Below, piece after piece: positions 18,101-25,888 of a DNA stretch of 64,000 bases. Origin of the DNA: CAZELM01 sp964512995 (GTDB taxonomy: Bacteria > CSSED10-310). The first letter of the stretch is position 1; each line of letters begins with the position of its first letter. The position numbers and the translations under genes are program-made. The stretch covers positions 1 through 64,000 of the forward strand of contig CAZELM010000016.1 in the NCBI GenBank assembly GCA_964512995.1, read 5' to 3'. The notes under the pieces are model-generated. The model did no database searches. It was given only the letters and a program-made list of their open reading frames with translations, and had not been told where the DNA came from.

Positions 18101-18487
18101 GAGCACATGCATCGATGCATTCACGCGAGTCTTGAATGTCTGAGCTGCATCTGAGGTTTGATCTATGTTCGGATCGAATTCCGGTAGAAGAATGATCGGG
18201 CCGGATGAGTCCTCCCGCCAGACCGGTTCGGTTTTCCTGGAGTTTTCCGTCAAGATCTCCTGGCCCTCCGGTGCCATGAAAAATCGCAGATCCTTTACCA
18301 GAGCGACCGAATCTTCTAAGTCGGGAACAACGACGAACATCGCCCGTTTCGTTTCATGAAATAACTCGGCCAGAAATGACGCAATGCCAGGTCCATCGCT
18401 CCCTGTAATATGGAGTGGTGTTTGCCTGGCATTGACCGCTTCTGTTATTTGATTGAAAACATGTTGATTTTGCCAGATTCGTTTCAT
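15152..18487 (-). CDS. mfd: Transcription-repair coupling factor
   Basis: The 1111-residue translocase removes RNA polymerase stalled at lesions and recruits UvrA. All main modules are seen: an N-terminal UvrB-like homology region (about 1-330) and the RNA-polymerase interaction domain (about 440-520, PGDLVVHVDHGIGRYHGL). Two RecG-like helicase domains follow, with Walker A GDVGYGKTEVAMRAAFKA and DEEQ in VVIDEEQRFGVQHKEKL, then LTLTATPIPRTLNMAL and the TRG-type RGRVGRDRFQAYAYLL. A C-terminal TRCF domain (about 970-1080) completes it. Length is slightly under the usual 1150. AAGGAAG precedes the ATG. It is the first gene of the long minus-strand run down to 3754; upstream is the divergent ATP-grasp gene. 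Confidence 0.97.
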   Translation of the reverse strand: MKRIWQNQHVFNQITEAVNARQTPLHITGSDGPGIASFLAELFHETKRAMFVVVPDLEDSVALVKDLRFFMAPEGQEILTENSRKTEPVWREDSSGPIILLPEFDPNIDQTSDAAQTFKTRVNASMHVLANHCETIAIAPASFLATRLQDKRSYYQSGISVHAGDDLDLRQLIESLTALGYLRVPRVESEGEFSFRGGILDVYVPVYSLPVRLEFFGNEVVSIREFDALTQRSISRVSRVDFISVSQLDGGTIHRPFLKQIPEWFGQELLTVWIQPDRILNRLAETDREVAEEASRESFPGNPAIHWDIIEDAALAYSRQFIVQVTSIQPFDGDYKGMVQKLSEWLERGFRIRIVYHRESVRQVLESRLAEAELEFTERKQTIHSAMPRFQRVESKPVFVPGKLSKGFILPESGWIFLSESDIVGSKKIQKWRPPTGIEPGFSFQDLQPGDLVVHVDHGIGRYHGLHRLTINGRIRDFLLILYAEDQKLYLPVDRLNLIQRYMTVKGAEPTLDRLGGVTFDKRKSRVKESVLKLAAELLKLFSARQVISGYAYPSDEGWQREFDLGFEYEETPDQMKAILDVRADMEKAAPMDRIVCGDVGYGKTEVAMRAAFKAAINGKQVAVLVPTTILAQQHFLSFRKRFKSFPIQIAMLSRFLRDQDKKNVKTGLAKGTVDIVIGTHALLADSIKFKDLGLVVIDEEQRFGVQHKEKLKQMRTKVDVLTLTATPIPRTLNMALLGLREISIINTPPEARLSIKTSVVKFNRQVIREAILSELSRGGQIFFVHNRVLSIYGIADMLKNLIPEARFEVAHGQMAESSLENIMMRFLEKEFDVLISTTIIESGLDIPSVNTIIINRADRLGLAQLYQLRGRVGRDRFQAYAYLLIPASTTLSPKARERLSAIKDAVELGSGFKLATRDLDIRGAGDIIGPNQHGQITAVGFEMYCKLIRDAVRELKGEMLEQLPECEIKLPYDLAIPESYISEPANRLEVYRRFSSFIQEDDLQYYMQEIQDLYGDIPPELQTLKHLALLRIVSRRMHLELVEYTPHFIRIVFRDSTPLKPEIIMSMLLQSKERLRFDPPSTLKILLHPNSQNDILSLTGTVLNEMARHI

Positions 18488-18642
18488 AGCTTCCTTTTAC
18501 ACCAACAAAACCGTTTTGCCAAATGATCACGGCCGATCCAAAGCCAGGATCACGACATTTGAATTCACTATCATATCGACTTGAATCTCTTTTTTCAGTA
18601 ATAATGACTGAGTTTTTTTGATGGTTCTGAAAGGAGTAGTCA

Positions 18643-20025
18643 ATGTCTCAGAAGATACAACAGATCAACAACGAGTTTCGAGTGCTGTTGGAAAATTACA
18701 GCAGCACGGATCATCCAGCCAGGGAATTACTGGAAATGATCAATCAGGAGTTTATCCGCAGAGGTTGCTATCTTTATGGGAAAAAGCTGTTTCCGATCTT
18801 TCTCAAGCCTTACTTTATCGACGACCAACAGATAAAGTACATCGAACGCATCTCATTCACCTTACTCAAGATTCTCGAAAAATTCATTCATGTCTATTTT
18901 GAAAATCCAGATATCAGATCGATCTTCGAATTGACCCCCGCAGAAATGAGTTTATTGAATCTGGAGTCTGGTTTTACCCGGCAAATCTGGATTACCCGCA
19001 ATGATGCCATCATGACGCCAACCGATCTGAAATTCATCGATTTTAACTGCGACAGCCCCGGGGGTTCCATGTATTCAGATATCCAGACTGAGTTGATAGA
19101 AAATACTGCACTGATGAAAGAGATACGAAAGAAATGGTCGATTCGTACCGACCGGCTGGTCCCGCGAGTACTGGACACGCTCCTGAATGCATATCAGCTT
19201 TTTTGTAAAAATGGAGGAAATCACCCGAAAGAACACCCTTTCATCGCGCTGGTTGCCGGCCGTCATTCTCCGACATTGCCGGAATTCGAACTGATCACAC
19301 AATGGTTAATATCACAGGGATACAATGCACGATTTCATGATCCTCGGGATCTGGAATGTGATAATGATCTCAATCTGCGAACACCCGAAGGTGAAGTTAT
19401 TGACATCATTTATCGACGAGGCAGACTGTCTGACTGGACTGACAATTTGAACCAAATCAAGCCATTGCTGAAAAGTTATGAAACCGGAAAGGTTTGCGTC
19501 ATCAACCCACCTCATTCCATTCTCGCCTCGAACAAACATGTTATCGGATTGATCCAGGATCCAAAATTCAATCGCTTGTTCGATGAGGAGGAGCACGAGA
19601 TAATCAGAGCGCATCTGCCATGGACACGTTTGATGAATCAAATCCGGACAATTGCACCCGATGGAACCGATATCGACCTGTATGATTTTGTCAGAAGAAA
19701 CCGGGAACGTCTTGTTTTAAAGCCCATGGATGCATATGGAAGCAAAGATGTCATCGTCGGAACTGCCCAGGATCAAAACACTTGGGAGCAACACATCGAG
19801 ATAACCACGCGTCAGAAATATGTCGTCCAGGAATATATTCCCATCCCAGAAGAAGAATTCCCGGTAATCGATCAGGACATTCTCTGGATGAAAAAAAAGG
19901 TCGACGTCAATTTTTTCTCCTACGGACATCGATATGCGGGTGGATTTTCACGTGCAAGTTCCGATTATGTGATCAACATCAACCGGAATGGCGGATTGGC
20001 TGCACTCTGTGTGGTGGAAGCGTAA
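18643..20025 (+). CDS. ATP-grasp ligase-like protein, paralog 1
   Basis: The 460-residue soluble protein has an N-terminal helical part and then KFIDFNCDSPGG (about residue 127). In the last quarter come RERLVLKPMDAYGSKDVIVG, a nucleotide-binding lysine and glycine loop, then YVVQEYIPIPEEEFP and DVNFFSYGHRYAGGFSRAS. This layout matches circularly permuted or glutathionylspermidine-synthase-like ATP-grasp enzymes, which join a carboxylate to an amine with ATP. The substrate is unknown. A second copy lies at 22547-23896 with the same motif order. AAGGAG stands six bases before the ATG. The gene diverges from mfd, and its stop is one base from the stop of the convergent GT-C gene. Confidence 0.75.
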   Translation: MSQKIQQINNEFRVLLENYSSTDHPARELLEMINQEFIRRGCYLYGKKLFPIFLKPYFIDDQQIKYIERISFTLLKILEKFIHVYFENPDIRSIFELTPAEMSLLNLESGFTRQIWITRNDAIMTPTDLKFIDFNCDSPGGSMYSDIQTELIENTALMKEIRKKWSIRTDRLVPRVLDTLLNAYQLFCKNGGNHPKEHPFIALVAGRHSPTLPEFELITQWLISQGYNARFHDPRDLECDNDLNLRTPEGEVIDIIYRRGRLSDWTDNLNQIKPLLKSYETGKVCVINPPHSILASNKHVIGLIQDPKFNRLFDEEEHEIIRAHLPWTRLMNQIRTIAPDGTDIDLYDFVRRNRERLVLKPMDAYGSKDVIVGTAQDQNTWEQHIEITTRQKYVVQEYIPIPEEEFPVIDQDILWMKKKVDVNFFSYGHRYAGGFSRASSDYVININRNGGLAALCVVEA

Positions 20026-20026
20026 T

Positions 20027-21796
20027 CTACTCCCCAGAATAATTGATTCTCAAAATCTTCAGTTGTGATTTTGGCAAGATATCAAGATAGGAAGCGTCAA
20101 ACATTTTCTGAACCCGGGGGATTTCTGGGGAATCATCCTTGGCAAACACAAGACATGCAGAACGACCATCCAACATGGAATCATCCAGGATTGATTCGAA
20201 CTCATATCCGATCATGAACCGGAGCGGATTCACCATAAATACATGATATTCGGAAAGATAAGCACCTTTTGTGAATTCGAAAAGTGCAATACCCGGCATG
20301 CATTGCTCTAGGTTTCTCGAGAAAAAAAAGGGGACATCAGGCTCCGTTGACAGATCTTCAAAGAGCATGGTGACTTGATCCGAGGCTGGACCGGGCGACA
20401 TGGGTCCATGATAAAAAGAAGGAATCCGCACCATCGCCAGAAATAACAGGAAGATCATGCAGAATACACTGCGCTTGGCAAGCGCCCGAATGGCATGCAC
20501 CCACCAGATAGCGGATAGTATCGTGATGGCAGCGACAGCAGGTGCCCAGTACAATCCACGCCATGGACCCGGTGTTACAAGAACGAGTGGCATTGTCGTA
20601 AGCAGGATCGTTAGCATCATCGACTGGAATTTATAATATTTTCTGTTTTTGAGTATAAAAACAAGACCACCCCAAACACCCGATGCGCTCCAGAAATCCA
20701 GCAGTGGTTTCTCGGAGTGGAAAAAATACTGTTTCCCAGCTTGATAGTTGAATGTTCCGATTACTGAGATACCATTTTTTATAAAGCCTTTCCATGAAAA
20801 TGGATAATGTTCATGCAAACCGAATATCTGTCGATTCTTAAAAAATAAATATCCTTTATCGGAGCATATGGAATAGATCAATGGAAGCGCGATGATGGTG
20901 GCTACCAATAAAAAAAGAATCATATTATTCCATATATGCATCCATTTATCTTTTTTCGTACTATGCAATCCGAAAATCAAGAAGTACATGATAGTAAGTA
21001 GCGGGATCAATCTCCCGATGCTGTGAAAATAGATTCCAACTCCACTTATCAATCCTAGAGTAACGCTGGTTAAGCAGGAAAGCGATCCCGATGAGAGGAC
21101 TCGCTGGACGATCCATGCGCTTAAAAAAATAAGTGACGCCACCAGGTTGAACCGAAGCATCTCAATCAAGGGATCACATTTCTGAAAGTAATACGACAGT
21201 ACCAGGAAACAACAAGCCGCGATAGCGGAGCAGCGATCTGTGATTTCTTTCGTGTAGAGATACACGATCGGGATCAGGAGCGATGAGAAACAGATCGATA
21301 TCAGCTTCAATGTCGTCCATGAAACTCCCCACCAAAAACAGAATGGAGCGAACAGATATGAAACAAGGCTTTCGTCAAACTCATATTGCGTGAAAAAAGG
21401 GAAATGATGAATTCCTTTGAGAATCTGGCAAACACCAAACCCATATCGTGCGGATAAATCTCCGATATTGTGATAGGACTCAACATGATATGACCGAACG
21501 ACAATATATGTAGACCATAAACCCAGAATAAGGAATAAATCGGTCAGGGAATTCGTACCTGCATCATCCGTCGTATGCCACTGAATCCGATCGCTTCGGT
21601 CTATGAAAAAGAAACCGATGATAAACAAGAGCGTTCCGCCCAGAAAAATCTGATTGTTCAGGCAGAGTTGGACGAGCAGGCTTAATATTATAAAAATCCC
21701 GAGAACACCGGGAGAACTCTTTGACTCAATAGTCATGCCAGACGGAATTGGTGTCACAGCACAAGAAAGACTCCGACTATCACGCTTTGCTGACAC
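20027..21796 (-). CDS. Polytopic membrane protein, GT-C glycosyltransferase-like
   Basis: This 589-residue protein has about twelve hydrophobic segments and a soluble C-terminal tail of about 110 residues. Loop one carries GDLSARYGFG, and later come a YEFDESLVSYLFAPF segment and SIGRLIPLLTIMY, consistent with the oligosaccharyl-transferase or mannosyltransferase GT-C fold. No exact family was recognised. Codon 1 is GTG at 21796. Met21 at 21736 leads directly into the first span and is an equal candidate, as neither has a good binding site. The upstream TPR gene ends 24 bases before it, so the two form a minus-strand pair lying between the two ATP-grasp paralogs. Confidence 0.65.
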   Translation of the reverse strand: MSAKRDSRSLSCAVTPIPSGMTIESKSSPGVLGIFIILSLLVQLCLNNQIFLGGTLLFIIGFFFIDRSDRIQWHTTDDAGTNSLTDLFLILGLWSTYIVVRSYHVESYHNIGDLSARYGFGVCQILKGIHHFPFFTQYEFDESLVSYLFAPFCFWWGVSWTTLKLISICFSSLLIPIVYLYTKEITDRCSAIAACCFLVLSYYFQKCDPLIEMLRFNLVASLIFLSAWIVQRVLSSGSLSCLTSVTLGLISGVGIYFHSIGRLIPLLTIMYFLIFGLHSTKKDKWMHIWNNMILFLLVATIIALPLIYSICSDKGYLFFKNRQIFGLHEHYPFSWKGFIKNGISVIGTFNYQAGKQYFFHSEKPLLDFWSASGVWGGLVFILKNRKYYKFQSMMLTILLTTMPLVLVTPGPWRGLYWAPAVAAITILSAIWWVHAIRALAKRSVFCMIFLLFLAMVRIPSFYHGPMSPGPASDQVTMLFEDLSTEPDVPFFFSRNLEQCMPGIALFEFTKGAYLSEYHVFMVNPLRFMIGYEFESILDDSMLDGRSACLVFAKDDSPEIPRVQKMFDASYLDILPKSQLKILRINYSGE

Positions 21797-21820
21797 GGAA
21801 TAAAAAATTACCTGAAACGA

Positions 21821-22321
21821 TTATTTAATCGTTTTTTTCTTATTCAAAAGAGATGGGAGATTTCTACGAATAAATATGCCTGCGAGTCTATTTATAAAAT
21901 GGCGGCGATCCAGAAAAGGAAAGAAAACACTGCCCCGGGGATTCAGCCGCTGTAATGCAGACAGAAGGTCGATATTGTTTGGATGCTTACGAAAACCATT
22001 TCGATAGTTTTCGATGGCCAATTTTTTCTTCCCTGCCAATTCCAGGATCTGCCCGTAATTGATGTATATATCGGGATGATTATCGCCGTGCTTTAATGAT
22101 GCCCGGGATAATTTTTGCGCAGTTTCGTAATCCTTTTTATACCTGGCAAGTGATATGGAATAAAAGGAAAGATACAAAGGATTGGCTTCTGTAATATCGA
22201 TTGTCCCGTCTTGATCGACTAATCTCTTAAATTCCTCCAGTGCTTTTTCATATGCACCTCGTTTGTATAATCGATACCCTTTTTGAAAAATCTGATTCTT
22301 CTCAAATTCAGTTAAACTCAT
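21821..22321 (-). CDS. TPR-repeat protein
   Basis: The 166-residue soluble protein has about three TPR units. The first is FQKGYRLYKRGAYEKALEEF (residues 13-32); the second is around LARYKKDYETAQKLSRASLK; the third is PDIYINYGQILELAGKKKLA. A basic C-terminal tail follows (RRHFINRLAGIFIRRN). There is no signal peptide, so it is cytoplasmic and probably a protein-protein adaptor. GGAGGT lies six bases before the ATG. It precedes the GT-C gene by 24 bases and may be cotranscribed with it. The upstream side faces the divergent second ATP-grasp gene across a promoter region. Confidence 0.78.
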   Translation of the reverse strand: MSLTEFEKNQIFQKGYRLYKRGAYEKALEEFKRLVDQDGTIDITEANPLYLSFYSISLARYKKDYETAQKLSRASLKHGDNHPDIYINYGQILELAGKKKLAIENYRNGFRKHPNNIDLLSALQRLNPRGSVFFPFLDRRHFINRLAGIFIRRNLPSLLNKKKTIK

Positions 22322-22451
22322 TCAGTACCTCCATAATATTTTATCATTCCTTAACTACTTGATAAAAGTCAAGATCTCTGTCGGAAGTTTCATCGGGGCA
22401 GACAACGGTATCATAGCGTCGTTCATCTATTGGTGGAGCATCGATTGAGCA

Positions 22452-22480
22452 TTGTCAATTATTACAATAACTGTTAGGAT
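22452..22480 (+). promoter_or_regulatory. Sigma70-type promoter for the second ATP-grasp gene
   Basis: TTGTCA (22452-22457) and TAGGAT (22475-22480) are spaced by 17 bases, matching 5/6 and 4/6 consensus positions. The small inverted repeat ATTGT...ACAAT overlaps the -35 and spacer and could bind a regulator. The predicted start is about 60 bases before the ATG at 22547. Confidence 0.45.
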
Positions 22481-22546
22481 ATTCATTGCCTAAATATTAA
22501 AGTCCTCATCCACCGTTGAAATCAGGAAAGGAGAGTTTTAACAAAG

Positions 22547-23896
22547 ATGATCAATCAAGAGTATCTCAACCGTATCCACACCGATATGAAACAGATATTA
22601 GATACGGCCACCAATCCTTCGGCTCAAGAACAGATGGCAGAACTGAATCAGAAATTATTGGAAAACAGATTTACCATGCAGGGGAAACCGTTTCCCACTT
22701 TTTTAAAGCCGCTTTTCGTTGAAAAACGTCTCTATCAGAAACTTAGTTCCATAACGAATACAATCATGGATTGTATTGAAAAAGTGAGTGATATGTATTT
22801 TTCTGATCCATCTCTGGAAAAATATTTTGAGATGGATCCACTGGATCGTGAACTCGCACGGATTGATCCCGGATATCCGCGACGCGTGATCAATGGACGA
22901 TTGGATGCATTCCTCAGTGATGAAGGATTGAAGTTTCTCGAGTTCAACTGCGATAGCCCGTGTGGTATGGGTTGGCATGATAAATTAATTCAACTGATCG
23001 CTGAAATCCCGGCAATAAAAACGTTATTCCAAAAGCATGCAGGACGCTTTGATGCACTTCTTCCCAATTTTGCGCAGATGATCCGAAAAAAGAACGAACA
23101 AACGGGTGGACCGAAGCAGTTCACTGTTGCTGTTGCAACAGATTGGAATTCCAGCGTACGATATGACTTGGAACTGGTCGCATCATATCTTGACTCTCAA
23201 CCGGATATGACATCGTTTTTCTGGGATCCACGGGAAGCTGAATATGATGGAACGACACTGAGGATGGATGGAAAACCAATTCACGTCGTTTTCCGGGATG
23301 ACATACGAGATTTTACATCTGAGATGGATCGTGCCAAACCGGTTTTGGATGCATTCAAAGATGGCAATATCTGTTTTATTAATCCGTTTTCATCACGATT
23401 GGGTGGACTGAAGTGTGTATTGTGGTTTATGACAGATTCACGATCCCAGCATCTTTTCACAAAAGAGGAACTCCAGGTCATCCATGAAACGATCCCATGG
23501 ACTCGGTTCATGAAAGAAATGCGCACGGAATACAATGACAGCAGCATCGACCTGTTTCCTTTTGTCAGAAACAACAAGGATCGTTTTGTGTTGAAGCCAA
23601 ATGCAGGATACGGTGGATTCGGTGTGACAATCGGCCCGACTGTGGATCAATCCACATGGGACCAGGTATTGAACCAGATCGCACAAGGAGAAAGCTGGGT
23701 TGTTCAGGCACTTGCGAAAATCCCCCAAGATGAATTTCCGGAATTCAGACCCGAACTCCATTGGAAAAACAAAAATGTTAACATCAATTTCTTCGCTTAT
23801 GACGGTCGATTTGGAGGTGGCATGGTCCGTGTTTCCGATTCTGCGATTATCAATGTACATCAAGGTGGCGGGCTCGTTCCAATCTGCTACATCTAA
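22547..23896 (+). CDS. ATP-grasp ligase-like protein, paralog 2
   Basis: The 449-residue protein is collinear with the one at 18643: a helical N terminus with KPFPTFLKPLFV (paralog: KLFPIFLKPYFI), KFLEFNCDSPCGMGWHD, DRFVLKPNAGYGGFGVTIG, SWVVQALAKIPQDEFPEF and VNINFFAYDGRFGGGMVRVS. The glycine-rich nucleotide loop is more typical here than in paralog 1 (YGGFG against YGSKD). The second serine-glycine position of the FNCDSP motif is Cys-Gly instead of Gly-Gly. It is probably an ATP-dependent carboxylate-amine ligase of the glutathionylspermidine-synthase-like group; substrate unknown. It has its own promoter-like sequence and is followed by a strong terminator at 23967, so it is monocistronic. 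Confidence 0.75.
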   Translation: MINQEYLNRIHTDMKQILDTATNPSAQEQMAELNQKLLENRFTMQGKPFPTFLKPLFVEKRLYQKLSSITNTIMDCIEKVSDMYFSDPSLEKYFEMDPLDRELARIDPGYPRRVINGRLDAFLSDEGLKFLEFNCDSPCGMGWHDKLIQLIAEIPAIKTLFQKHAGRFDALLPNFAQMIRKKNEQTGGPKQFTVAVATDWNSSVRYDLELVASYLDSQPDMTSFFWDPREAEYDGTTLRMDGKPIHVVFRDDIRDFTSEMDRAKPVLDAFKDGNICFINPFSSRLGGLKCVLWFMTDSRSQHLFTKEELQVIHETIPWTRFMKEMRTEYNDSSIDLFPFVRNNKDRFVLKPNAGYGGFGVTIGPTVDQSTWDQVLNQIAQGESWVVQALAKIPQDEFPEFRPELHWKNKNVNINFFAYDGRFGGGMVRVSDSAIINVHQGGGLVPICYI

Positions 23897-23966
23897 GAGC
23901 CATCAGACTGTATAAACGAACAACTCGGTCAATCGAACTACATTATAATTCCGAAAACACAACATC

Positions 23967-24002
23967 CCTTCACTCCGATGTACCGGAGTGAAGGTTTTTT
24001 TT
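23967..24002 (+). terminator. Rho-independent terminator after the second ATP-grasp gene
   Basis: A perfect 11-bp stem pairs CCTTCACTCCG (23967-23977) with CGGAGTGAAGG (23984-23994). The loop is 6 bases and eight T residues follow immediately. It lies 70 bases after the stop codon. Confidence 0.92.
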
Positions 24003-24089
24003 CGGGGAAGGAACAAAGAAGCATTCAGTGAATTAATATTTACAGGTATGTACTACCTGATGCATACAATGAAAAAGTCCATAAAATGT

Positions 24090-24121
24090 GATAACCCTAA
24101 TCCGACGGGATCAGGGTTATC
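24090..24121. other. Long hairpin between convergent genes
   Basis: A 14-bp stem with one mismatch pairs GATAACCCTAATCC (24090-24103) with GGATCAGGGTTATC (24108-24121) around the tetraloop GACG. No T run follows on either strand directly, so it is not a classic terminator. It may instead cap the 3' end of the khpA transcript. Confidence 0.5.
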
Positions 24122-24353
24122 ATGATGAAAAGGGAAAATTACCCTTTATTGTATTATTACTTACAGACCAAAGGGAATGACAAACTATCCTTCATGAATC
24201 AAACTAAATAACGAGCTGATTTTTATAAGATTATCTCCCGAGGTCGGTTTATCACGATTGTTAAATGTCTCATGTGGAGAATCCAACGAAGTGGCTCCCT
24301 ATGAATTTCCCGGTTTTACGTCGGAATGGTTTGCGATATGTGGATGGCCAGCT

Positions 24354-24593
24354 TTATTCGTCAGAATTTGCAATTTCAAACTGCATTCGCCGATTGGCTC
24401 GCATCCCGGCTGCATTCAAGATTGTCCGGATCGCTTTCGCTGTTCTCCCCTGTCGCCCAATAACTTTTCCCATATCTGTCGGAGAAACGTGAAGTTCGAT
24501 GATGGTGGTCATTTCACCGGAAACTTCATTTACCTTCACTTCATCTGGATTATCTACGATTGCTCTCACGATCGATTCTACTAGTTCTCTCAT
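24354..24593 (-). CDS. khpA: KH-domain RNA-binding protein
   Basis: This 79-residue protein is a single type II KH domain with the GxxG loop intact in MGKVIGRQGRTAKAIRTIL. The start MRELVESIVRAIVDNPDEVKV matches the KhpA/YlqC family in length and order. KhpA binds RNA, often as a dimer with KhpB, and affects cell division and envelope growth in firmicutes. In many genomes it sits by rpsP and ffh; here it does not. It lies downstream of a TPR gene (108 bp) on the minus strand. The assignment is secure; its local regulation cannot be seen. Confidence 0.92.
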   Translation of the reverse strand: MRELVESIVRAIVDNPDEVKVNEVSGEMTTIIELHVSPTDMGKVIGRQGRTAKAIRTILNAAGMRANRRMQFEIANSDE

Positions 24594-24701
24594 TTCCAGT
24601 ACCTACCTCTCTCAGATGCAGATCATAATTAGAGTTTATGTGTTTCACAACGAAACGGACACTCTTTACTTGTAATATATATCATACGTTTTTTTCAAAG
24701 G

Positions 24702-25724
24702 TCAAGCCTCGTATTTTTCAGGTAATATAAGATCAGAAAATGTATCTTTCATTTGATCGATCAGTTTTGAGTCCGGTACCAGTTGACGGAGCACAGTGAT
24801 CAATTGCTCTGCGGAATGGCGGTCACCCAAATTCATTGCATTCATGATTTTTCGTTCCAGATCAGTGACCAATACGCTCTGATCTATCCCATTCTGGGCT
24901 TTTCTACGAAGAACGGCGGCATCAACCGACAGGCTGGTGTCCTCCGGGAAGGAAGACAGAATCTGGAGTGCCGCATGAAATCTGCCAATATCCAGTTGTC
25001 GCTGAGCTTCGACTAATAATCTTGCCCCATCATCTTCCCGCTCCTGCAACCAGATTGCCTGCTTTGCCTTTTTGATCAGATCAACACCATCCGTAAAAGA
25101 AGGTTCGATATCGGATATTCGCTCCCAAACCTTCCATGCCTCATGGTACCTCCTTTCCCCAAACAGCATGTTCCCTTCCTGGATCAAAGATTGCGCCCGG
25201 CGGCGCTTGATGATCCATTCATCGATTTCGGAGAGATAATTCAACGCCGCCTCATTATCGGGAGCCAGATGCAAAACATCCCGGCATCGTTCTCGAGCGG
25301 TCTCAAAATCACCCCGACACCGGGCATCGTGAGCTTCATCCAGATATACGCCAATCTGATCCCTCCGTTCCTGATATCTCCTTGCTCCTTGCATACCCGC
25401 TCTGGCTTCAGCATGATCGGGCAGCATTTTAACGATATTAGAGAAGCATTCGAATGCTAACTCAGGATCCTCATTCACTAACGCCCGAACTCCTGATTTG
25501 TACATGTTCTCAATTTCTTCGAGATTATCCTGGGCTTGTTGAATTCTCATCAAGAGCGCTGAAACATCTTTGCCAGGGATTTGTGAGACCAACTGGAATT
25601 TAGAAATGATAGCCAATGCTCTGGAAAAATCTTTCTCGAGCAATGCTATCTCAAGCTGGCTCATCATGTGTTCATCGCGGGAGTCCTCACTGTGACGCTT
25701 CTCAATTTGATCATTACTGGACAT
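24702..25724 (-). CDS. TPR-like helical repeat protein
   Basis: This 340-residue soluble protein is built almost wholly of helical repeats. Examples are LALEKDF-type ALLEKDFSRALAIISKF (about 30-46), ALVNEDPELAFECFSNIVKM, CRGDFETARERCRDVLHLAP, and GERRYHEAWKVWERISDIEP. Acidic and basic residues are mixed and there is no signal peptide or membrane span, so it is cytoplasmic. It likely acts as an adaptor. It lies between fabF (165 bp upstream) and khpA on the minus strand. The start at 25724 has no strong binding site, so an internal start such as the Met at residue 19 or 20 is possible. Confidence 0.7.
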   Translation of the reverse strand: MSSNDQIEKRHSEDSRDEHMMSQLEIALLEKDFSRALAIISKFQLVSQIPGKDVSALLMRIQQAQDNLEEIENMYKSGVRALVNEDPELAFECFSNIVKMLPDHAEARAGMQGARRYQERRDQIGVYLDEAHDARCRGDFETARERCRDVLHLAPDNEAALNYLSEIDEWIIKRRRAQSLIQEGNMLFGERRYHEAWKVWERISDIEPSFTDGVDLIKKAKQAIWLQEREDDGARLLVEAQRQLDIGRFHAALQILSSFPEDTSLSVDAAVLRRKAQNGIDQSVLVTDLERKIMNAMNLGDRHSAEQLITVLRQLVPDSKLIDQMKDTFSDLILPEKYEA

Positions 25725-25888
25725 TTCAAAACAGCCTATTCTTTGAAAAAATGGTTACGGGATTCACCATTGGCAAATGGAATCTACTCCACTGAAACCG
25801 GGAAAAGATGACAGCATCTCTCGGAAATGAACAGGCAAACTCCTGTACTCCATCCTGTAAGATTCAAAAAATATGCACAATCATCATT

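Larger units (their letters stand above)
23897..24353. other. Intergenic region with terminator and hairpins
   Basis: This 457-bp interval separates the convergent second ATP-grasp gene and khpA. It holds the terminator at 23967-24002, a second long hairpin at 24090-24121 and a weaker AAAGGG...CCCTTT inverted repeat near 24130. The frames open here carry no plausible gene. Confidence 0.7.
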
